In this document: in pieces, positions 58,319 through 64,000 of the stretch
Layout: each line of letters begins with the position of its first letter
Position numbering within the stretch: position 1 is the first letter of the stretch
Source: Buttiauxella agrestis ATCC 33320
GTDB lineage: Bacteria > Pseudomonadota > Gammaproteobacteria > Enterobacterales > Enterobacteriaceae
Direction: 5' to 3'
Assembly (NCBI GenBank): GCA_024169445.1
Contig: JALKFA010000001.1
Span: 3,844,001 to 3,908,000 of the forward strand
Length of the DNA: 64,000 nt
Position numbers and translations under genes: made by a program
Notes under the pieces: generated by a model
Database searches by the model: none
Told to the model about the DNA's origin: nothing
Seen by the model: the letters and a program-made list of their open reading frames with translations, nothing else

Positions 58319-59212
58319 TTGTTTAGCTACTTAACTAATTGTAAATCGACAGGTATTTTCCTGTTGACTACCATGATGCTATTTTGTGGGAATGTTTTTG
58401 CTGACCCAGTACTGAACAAAATACTCAGCACCCATAGCATAACCCTGGCATGGGTCGATAACACCAGACCCATTGCCTGGCAATTAAATAACAAACCCTC
58501 TGGCATGGTGATAGATATCTGCCTCGATGTCGTACAAAGTATAGAAAAACGCTACAACACCAAATTAGACGTCAAATGGATAAAAATCCCCGCTGCCGCT
58601 CGCTTTGAGGTTATATCCCATAATCAGGCGGATGTTTTATGTGCAGTCGCGGCGAACTCTGGGCAACGTCATAAAATAGTTAAATTCTCTATTCCGTGGT
58701 TTTACACCAAAATGAATATTCTGACCAAGAAATCAGAGCAAGTTTTGAATGAAGAGTTACTGAGTGGGCATACAGTCGGTGTTATCAGTGGCGGTACCGC
58801 CGCATTAGAATTGGCAAAGATGAATGAAAATTACAATTACTCAATTTCGGTGAAGTTAGTGCGCGATTTTAATGATGGTTTTGATTTGCTTGTCGATGGT
58901 CATATTTCAGCATTCATCACTGATGACGTTATTATCCGTGGTAAATTGGCTGAAATGCCAAATAAAGAAGATTACCAGATCAACGCCAGTGGTTTTGGTA
59001 ATACATTAGAATATGGTTTGGCCGTGGATAAAAATGCGGATAAAATGGAAGAAATCATTAATACCAACATAAAGACCATGTTTGCCACAAAACGATTTGA
59101 TGAGCTCTATAACAAGTGGTTTATGTCTCCACTCACCTCCCCTGATGACATCGTACAACTGCCGATGTCACAGCAACTTATCAATGATAAGCTTCGCTAT
59201 CAATTGCGTTAG
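58319..59212 (+). CDS. Periplasmic amino-acid-type substrate-binding protein, orphan
   Basis: 297-residue family-3 (PBPb/SBP_bac_3) solute-binding protein with a signal peptide (about 1-28, ending FADP). The family body includes LAWVDNTRPIAWQLNNKPSGMVIDICLDVVQSI, ADVLCAVAANSGQRHKIVKFSIPWFYTKMNIL and GLAVDKNADKMEEIINTNIKTM. It resembles glutamate/aspartate-binding GltI types. The start is TTG at 58319 after TTGAGGG. No permease or ATPase genes lie beside it, so it may serve a distant transporter or act as a sensor. Confidence 0.85.
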   Translation: MFSYLTNCKSTGIFLLTTMMLFCGNVFADPVLNKILSTHSITLAWVDNTRPIAWQLNNKPSGMVIDICLDVVQSIEKRYNTKLDVKWIKIPAAARFEVISHNQADVLCAVAANSGQRHKIVKFSIPWFYTKMNILTKKSEQVLNEELLSGHTVGVISGGTAALELAKMNENYNYSISVKLVRDFNDGFDLLVDGHISAFITDDVIIRGKLAEMPNKEDYQINASGFGNTLEYGLAVDKNADKMEEIINTNIKTMFATKRFDELYNKWFMSPLTSPDDIVQLPMSQQLINDKLRYQLR

Positions 59213-59287
59213 CAGAACTGCTGATTATCGTGAAATCATCGGGTAAGATAACGGCCTGTGTACATGTCGACCTCAAGGAGATTAATT

Positions 59288-59602
59288 ATGAAAAATAGAA
59301 ACATAATGGCTATTTTTTGCGCAATAGCTCTGGCAGCAACAACATTGACAGGATGCGCTGGTTCCTCAAAACAAGAAAGTACCGGCGGCTATATCGACGA
59401 TACGGTTATTACAACCAAAGTTAAATCGACTCTGCTGGCAGAGAAATCACTGAAATCTACGGATATCAGTGTCGTCACGTTTAAAGGGCGAGTACAACTT
59501 AGCGGCTTTGTCGCTTCATCAGCTGAGGCAAATAAAGCTGTTGCGCTAACCAAAACGGTTAAGGGTGTACGAATGGTTGAAAATGACTTGCTCGTGAAGT
59601 AA
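59288..59602 (+). CDS. BON-domain lipoprotein
   Basis: 104-residue predicted lipoprotein. The lipobox LTGC ends at Cys23, followed by a BON domain (YIDDTVITTKVKSTLLAEKSLKSTDISVVTFKGRVQLSGFVASSAEANKAVALTKTVKGVRMVENDLLV, described by its ends). The family (OsmY, DolP) binds phospholipids or acts in envelope stress. The start is the ATG at 59288 with AAGGAG upstream; the longer frame begins before the signal peptide. It stands alone between two unrelated genes. Confidence 0.9.
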   Translation: MKNRNIMAIFCAIALAATTLTGCAGSSKQESTGGYIDDTVITTKVKSTLLAEKSLKSTDISVVTFKGRVQLSGFVASSAEANKAVALTKTVKGVRMVENDLLVK

Positions 59603-59779
59603 CAGGCTTATTGGTCTTTACCCCAAGACTGTAGACAATTCTGCCCTATAGTTTGAGTATAGGAGGAGTCTATGGGCTTGGGGTACTCCATTTAACCTGC
59701 ACCAGGACTACAGGACAAAAGCTTGATTTATTCAACAACGCTCTTCATTTCCTAAGTACTATTCTATATAAAATGATTC

Positions 59780-60358
59780 TTACTTGCTCTTAATGATGGA
59801 AGAAACGGTATTATAAATAACAGAGTTATAAGGGATGTCTTTATTTACAAAAGTCATTGCACCGATAGTCACGTTATCACCAATTTTTATATCACCAATT
59901 ATGCAACTATGAGCTCCAATATCTGCGTTATCCCCTATGAAGGTAATGCCAATATCACCTCGTGAGCTTTTACGACCAATCGTAGTATTTTGTCGAATAT
60001 TCATGTTTTTACCAATGATACACTCTGACCTAACTACAATACCCAGATAGTGATTAATCTTCATACCAGCACCAATGTGCGCTGCTATGCTCATATCAGC
60101 CCCATATTTATGACGAAGATTATCATTAATTTTCCGAGCTAATTTCTTATAACGGTTATTAGGTAAGCTATATAGATAGTTGGCAATACGCCACCAGAAG
60201 TAAAACCGCTTCTTTCGGCTAAAAATAACCCTATGAAAAACCTTAAACCATGAGAACTGCTTATTCCCACTTCGGTTTATCACTTCTATTTGTAAACACT
60301 CTTTGAGATGGTCTATTGTATTTTTTGATTGAATGTTGCAAAGGTGGTTGCTGTTCAT
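59780..60358 (-). CDS. Hexapeptide-repeat (CysE-like) O-acetyltransferase
   Basis: 192 residues. The N-terminal half is basic and aromatic (VFHRVIFSRKKRFYFWWRIANYLYS). The C-terminal half is a left-handed beta-helix with serine-acetyltransferase-like coils (IAAHIGAGMKINHYLGIVV, IIGKNMNIRQNTTIGRK, ITFIGDNADIGAHSCIIGDIKIGDNVTIGAM). This arrangement is typical of sugar or serine O-acetyltransferases of surface-polysaccharide loci, but no such locus is beside it. It is clearly more AT-rich than the core genes, suggesting acquisition. The acceptor is unknown. Confidence 0.85.
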   Translation of the reverse strand: MNSNHLCNIQSKNTIDHLKECLQIEVINRSGNKQFSWFKVFHRVIFSRKKRFYFWWRIANYLYSLPNNRYKKLARKINDNLRHKYGADMSIAAHIGAGMKINHYLGIVVRSECIIGKNMNIRQNTTIGRKSSRGDIGITFIGDNADIGAHSCIIGDIKIGDNVTIGAMTFVNKDIPYNSVIYNTVSSIIKSK

Positions 60359-61221
60359 AGATAAAATTAATCCATTAAAAATCTTTAGTGATAGTTTGTC
60401 TTTTTGTATAAACAGACTTTAAAATAAACAACTTCAGTTTAATCACTTCTTGACCATCCCTGATTTAGGAAAAATCATAACGATAGTGAACACAACAATC
60501 CATTGATTTTGTGAATATTTTGACGTCTTACATTCATGAATGTGAGCTAACAATCAAACCAAGAGCCGCCACTCATTCAGCGCGTTTTTTTCTTACCTGG
60601 TTTTGGTGAACTCATAGGCTTTAAGGCGGTTAATCTCCTACCCAGCCAGCTTGGTTTACCCTTGCAATGGATCCCGTCCCCCTGCTACCAATCAACGCAG
60701 TGACGATGCGCACTAATGAAATTTTCTGAGTTCTGATTAGTTCCGGCATAAAAAAACAGCCAGACCAGTAGAGTGTAAGAAACGGGGCACAGAAAGGAAT
60801 TCACCCAGAAACTTTTGGGTAATAAGTCTCAAAAAATGACAGAAAAATATTTGGATTCGAGGGAAAAGGAGTTTATGTTGTTATGACTGTGTTACGGAAA
60901 TCCAAAAGGACCGAATATCGATTTTTAGGATATTTTTGGATGTAGCGATATAAGCTATTGATTTGAAATACAGATAAAAAAAAGACCGAATACGATTAAA
61001 AGACCTTACTATCAGCAACTTATCACGAGCAATGTCTTCTCAGTGACTACAGCACTTCAGCGTTCCTAAAGCTATAATCTTGCCTCCCCAAGTCTCGTAA
61101 CTTATATCGCTTTTTCATGATCAAATATATTGCGACATTACTCACATTTAATCACTCCATTTGTTTATTCTTAATTAATTTAGGACGACTCTTAGATGAT
61201 TAGACAAAAAAGGAGTTAGAC
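60359..61221. other. Gene-poor junction region left of the island
   Basis: About 860 bases with no gene I can defend. Its left part is AT-rich upstream sequence of the acetyltransferase gene. A short minus-strand frame near 60590-60690 ends with a basic tail (RRLTALKPMSSPKPGKKKTR) but has no full protein. The right part contains the two SdsR-like repeats listed separately and, from about 61080, the AT-rich promoter region of the three-gene operon. Confidence 0.5.
60908..61004 (-). repeat. Two direct SdsR terminator-like repeats, candidate attachment scars
   Basis: Copy 1 at 60908-60925 reads GGACCGAATATCGATTTT. Copy 2 at 60983-61002 reads AGACCGAATACGATTAAAAG. On the minus strand copy 2 is AATCGTATTCGGTC followed by eight T. 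This equals the 3' arm and T-run of the E. coli SdsR (RyeB) terminator as I remember it; the 5' arm is missing. SdsR lies beside pphA on the same strand in E. coli, so a scar here fits position and orientation. I infer att-type duplications from integration into the sRNA 3' end. Confidence 0.5.
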
Positions 61222-61530
61222 ATGTCAGGATCAGGTGGATTTAGTGGTGGCAAAGAAGTAACCACATCTTGCGACAAACTTAAATTTGATATCGTTTTGA
61301 GTTCTCCAAAACCAATAACGTCTTCCATACAAATAGGTGACCAATTAGAAATTGAGCTCATCGAAGACGATGTATATGCATTATATAATGGTCAAATTGC
61401 AGGAGGAATTTCTGCTCGTGAGGCCTCTAGACTCAAATACTGCCTTGGTAAAGGGCATACATATAAAGGTACAGTAATATCTGCAAAGCTTGGTAATATA
61501 CGTTTATCGGTCAGCGCCGGAATAATTTAA
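61222..61530 (+). CDS. Unknown 102-residue protein with Gly/Ser-rich N-terminus, first gene of island operon
   Basis: I do not recognise a family. The N-terminus is MSGSGGFSGGKEV, flexible and Gly-rich. A probably beta-rich body follows (LKFDIVLSSPKPITSSIQIGDQLEIELIEDDVYALYNG, then GHTYKGTVISAKLGNIRLSVS). There is no signal peptide or membrane segment. The start ATG has a perfect AAAAGGAG site. The next gene begins 13 bases after the stop, so the three genes form one operon. Because recently described QueC-like defence enzymes join a deazaguanine to protein N-termini, this protein could be the acceptor; that is speculation. Composition is strongly AT-rich. Confidence 0.75.
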   Translation: MSGSGGFSGGKEVTTSCDKLKFDIVLSSPKPITSSIQIGDQLEIELIEDDVYALYNGQIAGGISAREASRLKYCLGKGHTYKGTVISAKLGNIRLSVSAGII

Positions 61531-61543
61531 AAGGATTTATTAT

Positions 61544-62773
61544 ATGATTGATATAATTGGAGGTGTTTATCGGGAAGTATGTATAAAGCCATCCATAAAT
61601 CAGATCCTAGGTTCAGGAGGACGAGCTAGCCTCGCTATTCTAAACATGGGTGGCACTATCAATTTACACTCATATCTTCCAACAGAATTTTTATCAGAAT
61701 TAAATTCTTCATTTAAGTTTACTGGTACTGGTTTTAAGATAAACGATCTTAAAACTAATAATGCTATTACGTTTAAATATAACCATGGGCTGGATCCCTT
61801 TAATCCGCCTATAGTATCACAAATGGCTCCCATTGAAGTTTCCGCTCAAAACATTCTTATTTTTGGAATGATTGAGTCGAGCTCAAAAGTTGATGGTAAT
61901 TTTGTAGTATATGATCCTCAAAACACCTTTAGCACAGAGCCATTTAATAAAAATGGTTCTACAGCTAAACATTTAGCTCTCGTGTTGAATGAAAATGAAG
62001 CAAGAAAATTAAATAATTCTACTTTCCAAGAGAATCTCAATGATGTCATTGCATCTCTTCATGTGAAAGAAAGTGCAGAGATTGTAATTGTTAAGCTTGG
62101 AGCGCAAGGTTCTATAGTGTCATACGGAAACAATCTATACCAAATCCCAGTATTTAAAACAGACACGGTAAATAAAATTGGTTCTGGTGATTGTTTCTCA
62201 GCCCATTTTGCTTATAACTGGATTGAAAAAAAACTACCTCCTGAATCTGCCGCTCTAGAGGCATCAAAAGCCACTGCATATTTTTGTGAAACTTCAATTT
62301 TGCCCACAGAATATTACCTTAAACAATTCAAACCAAATAAAATAACATCAGAAAGCGGCAAGAAAAAAATTAAAATATATATTGCGGCGCCATTCTTCAC
62401 AATGTCACAACTCTGGCTTGTCGAGCAAATACGATATAATTTATTAGAGATGGGCATGGAGGTAATATCACCCTATCATGATTTAGGTTTTATTAGCAAT
62501 GAGCACCTTACAGATGAAATTATGAAGGAAACTTGCAATAATGATTTAAATGCTATCGATGAATGTGACATGGTATATGCTGTACTTGATGGATACGACC
62601 CTGGCACACTTGCAGAAATAGGGTTTGCTTTAGCAAAAAACAAATCAATAATATTGTTGTGCGAGGATATTAAACGTTCTGATTTAACAATGTTTACCGC
62701 ACAAAATATAATAAGAGAAAGCGATTATGTCACTTCAATTTATAAAACCTTGTGGGCATCATTCAAACTATGA
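61544..62773 (+). CDS. PfkB-type kinase fused to nucleoside 2-deoxyribosyltransferase-like domain
   Basis: 409 residues in two parts. Residues 1 to about 262 are a PfkB/ribokinase-type domain: LGSGGRAS at 22-29 corresponds to the N-terminal glycine motif, and GSGDCFSAHFAYNW at 213-226 is the C-terminal signature with catalytic base Asp216. Residues about 276-409 are a nucleoside 2-deoxyribosyltransferase-like domain: IYIAAPFF (278-285), DLNAIDECDMVYAVLDG, and GTLAEIGFA with the nucleophile-type Glu358. Kinase plus base-exchange activity suggests handling of a modified nucleoside. Its stop overlaps the start of the QueC-like gene (ATGA). AT-rich, island-borne. The true substrates are unknown. 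Confidence 0.8.
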   Translation: MIDIIGGVYREVCIKPSINQILGSGGRASLAILNMGGTINLHSYLPTEFLSELNSSFKFTGTGFKINDLKTNNAITFKYNHGLDPFNPPIVSQMAPIEVSAQNILIFGMIESSSKVDGNFVVYDPQNTFSTEPFNKNGSTAKHLALVLNENEARKLNNSTFQENLNDVIASLHVKESAEIVIVKLGAQGSIVSYGNNLYQIPVFKTDTVNKIGSGDCFSAHFAYNWIEKKLPPESAALEASKATAYFCETSILPTEYYLKQFKPNKITSESGKKKIKIYIAAPFFTMSQLWLVEQIRYNLLEMGMEVISPYHDLGFISNEHLTDEIMKETCNNDLNAIDECDMVYAVLDGYDPGTLAEIGFALAKNKSIILLCEDIKRSDLTMFTAQNIIRESDYVTSIYKTLWASFKL

Positions 62774-63366
62774 ATAATAAAACAGGAATTATTTTATCTG
62801 GTGGCATGGATTCCGCATCAATATTATGGTGGAAACGCCCTGATATTGCATATACCGTTGACTATGGTCAAAAGTCCGCTGCAGCAGAAATAGATGCGTC
62901 AAAACAACTTTGTTCCGCACTTAAAATACGACATTTTATTATTAGTGTCGATTGCAAAAGCCTTGGATCAGGCGATTTGGCTGGAACGGAACATATAGAG
63001 AATGCTCCAGCAAGTGATTGGTGGCCATACAGAAATCAACTTTTAATAACATTAGTAGCAATGAAAGCCGTATCTCATGGAGTAAAAAATTTACTTATAG
63101 GAACAGTTAAAGGTGATAGTCTTCACAAAGATGGAACTATTGAATTCATAAAATCAGTCTCAAATTTACTCGCAATACAAGAAGGTAATATTACTGTTGA
63201 AGCTCCAGCAATAAATTTATCCGCAACAGAATTGATATTAACATCTGAAATACCATATGATTACTTGCTCTGGTCTCATAGCTGTCATAAATCAAATGTC
63301 CCATGCAATAATTGCAGGGGCTGTAATAAACACAATCAAGTCCTACTTGATCTTGGATTATATTGA
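62770..63366 (+). CDS. QueC-like ATP-dependent 7-deazaguanine-processing enzyme
   Basis: 198 residues. The PP-loop SGGMDS (10-15) opens an adenine-nucleotide alpha-hydrolase fold. YTVDYGQKS follows, as in QueC, with WWPYRNQLLITL in the position of QueC's GRN motif. A C-terminal zinc site is formed by Cys172, Cys179, Cys182 and Cys185 (CHKSNVPCNNCRGC). QueC turns 7-carboxy-7-deazaguanine into preQ0 using ATP and ammonia. The start at 62770 overlaps the previous stop, so translation is coupled. Shorter than housekeeping QueC (about 230). It is probably a specialised paralogue like those in Qat or type IV CBASS systems, rather than the host queuosine enzyme. Confidence 0.85.
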   Translation: MNNKTGIILSGGMDSASILWWKRPDIAYTVDYGQKSAAAEIDASKQLCSALKIRHFIISVDCKSLGSGDLAGTEHIENAPASDWWPYRNQLLITLVAMKAVSHGVKNLLIGTVKGDSLHKDGTIEFIKSVSNLLAIQEGNITVEAPAINLSATELILTSEIPYDYLLWSHSCHKSNVPCNNCRGCNKHNQVLLDLGLY

Positions 63367-63372
63367 AAACAT

Positions 63373-63399
63373 GGCTTCCATTTTATATAAATAGAAGCC
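63373..63399. terminator. Weak hairpin between convergent island genes
   Basis: GGCTTC / GAAGCC stem around a 15-base AT-rich loop, just after the QueC-like gene and before the stop of the convergent membrane-protein gene. Confidence 0.4.
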
Positions 63400-63425
63400 G
63401 CCAGTCTATAAATCGTATATTTTAG

Positions 63426-63998
63426 CTAAATTATCTCATGGCGCTTAATAAGCTTTGCGGAATCAATCATTCGTGTTGCCGAAGAGAGATTTACGTACGC
63501 CAAAAAAACGCCTGTAATTATTATATATAGTGTTAAACCAATTTTTGCTAGCGCAGAAAAACCAGCTATTTTCTCTAACATAAAAGATGGTAAAAGAACG
63601 CTGTAGAATACAGGCAAAATTAAAAGAAAAGCTCCAAGAGCATAAAATATAATTCTAAAAATGACTGCCAATGTAAAATAAATCACATTACTATATCGTT
63701 TCTTTTTCCAGAAAAAAGAAAGAGGTTCGGCTTTTATATCTAATAACCCCCGGCATTTAATAAAAAGATCAATATCTCTTGTGGGATTTTCACTACGTAC
63801 TAAAGCTCTACGCTGTTCTAAATTCAAAAAATTATCTTTAGTTATCGCTGCATAACCATATTCTACCGATAGCCGCTTCAATTCTTTATCTTCATTTATC
63901 TTATAAAGATCATAGCTTAACTTGCTTAATTTTTCCCTCTCTTCAAAAATCGCTCTCTTAGTTATAAAGAGACCTTTACAAGCGGAAACTATTGCCAC
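63426..63998 (-). CDS. Unknown helical membrane protein, possibly SLATT-like, 5' end at window edge
   Basis: At least 190 residues. The first about 100 are helical and charged (EEREKLSKLSYDLYKINEDKELKRLS, NLEQRRALVRSENPTRDIDLFIKCRGLL). Two long hydrophobic segments follow (about 105-135 and 148-170) and a short tail. A soluble helical part followed by a two-helix membrane hairpin recalls SLATT-type effectors of nucleotide-based defence systems, but I see no diagnostic motif. The frame is open to the window edge and the GTG at 63998 has no visible ribosome site, so the gene may start outside. Convergent with the operon and equally AT-rich. Confidence 0.6.
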   Translation of the reverse strand: MAIVSACKGLFITKRAIFEEREKLSKLSYDLYKINEDKELKRLSVEYGYAAITKDNFLNLEQRRALVRSENPTRDIDLFIKCRGLLDIKAEPLSFFWKKKRYSNVIYFTLAVIFRIIFYALGAFLLILPVFYSVLLPSFMLEKIAGFSALAKIGLTLYIIITGVFLAYVNLSSATRMIDSAKLIKRHEII

Positions 63999-64000
63999 TA

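Noticed and set aside
60590-60690. Minus-strand frame ending in a basic tail (SPKPGKKKTR) as an integrase fragment
   Set aside because: Only about 35 residues are open and none of the tyrosine recombinase motifs is visible.
62770-63366. Reading the QueC-like gene as the housekeeping queC
   Set aside because: It is short, AT-rich, island-borne and coupled to an NDT-kinase fusion; housekeeping queC has other neighbours in enterics.
1-64000. tRNA, rRNA, CRISPR array or complete prophage
   Set aside because: No cloverleaf-like tRNA block, rRNA segment, regularly spaced repeat array or run of phage structural genes was noticed.

Overview
The window is a piece of an Enterobacteriaceae chromosome. 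Almost every gene up to about 55.6 kb has a recognisable E. coli/Salmonella orthologue, often with near-identical protein (CspC appears identical to the E. coli protein as I remember it). It is not E. coli. minCDE is joined directly to rnd-fadD, as in Salmonella. A second FtsI-type penicillin-binding protein (PBP3SAL type) sits beside rlmA, mgrB starts with GTG as in Klebsiella, and the hlyE/umuDC position holds a diguanylate cyclase instead. I cannot fix the genus; a Salmonella/Klebsiella/Buttiauxella-like enteric fits.

Layout. 0-5.4 kb: start of emtA, ldcA, the antiporter cvrA, a REP/BIME element and the alanine-catabolic dadAX operon with a clear Lrp/CRP control region. 5.7-10.6 kb: ycgB, fadR, nhaB, dsbB. 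10.6-15.9 kb: a YoaF-like lipoprotein, a Cache-GGDEF diguanylate cyclase, ycgN, ycgM, a soluble MltB-family transglycosylase, a YPAL-like palindromic repeat and ycgL. 16-21.7 kb: minCDE, rnd, fadD (with a FadR operator) and yeaY. 21.7-32.3 kb: tsaB, yoaA, yoaB, yoaH, pabB, nudL, sdaA, pdeD, yoaE. 32.5-37 kb: manXYZ, yobD, mntP with MntR boxes and a Mn riboswitch. 37-48.7 kb: rlmA, the PBP3 paralogue, cspC-yobF, yebO, mgrB, yobH, kdgR, yebQ, htpX, prc, proQ, msrC. 48.9-55.6 kb: letA-letB, rsmF, yebV, yebW, pphA.

After pphA the E. coli gene order stops. A lineage-specific block follows: a GNAT acetyltransferase, a SulP transporter, an orphan amino-acid-type binding protein, a BON lipoprotein and a hexapeptide acetyltransferase. 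Next is about 860 bp without a convincing gene. It contains two direct copies of a motif that matches the 3' terminator half of the sRNA SdsR, which in E. coli lies next to pphA. I read these as integration scars.

To the right lies an AT-rich island that runs off the window. Its core is a tightly spaced three-gene operon: (i) a 102-residue unknown protein with a Gly/Ser-rich N-terminus, (ii) a fusion of a PfkB-type sugar/nucleoside kinase with a nucleoside 2-deoxyribosyltransferase-like domain, and (iii) a short QueC-like ATP-dependent enzyme with PP-loop and four-Cys zinc site. A convergent gene for a helical membrane protein follows. This is the best candidate for an undescribed system: a 7-deazaguanine-type nucleobase modification or protein-conjugation cassette, possibly for defence. 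The function is inference; the architecture is seen directly.
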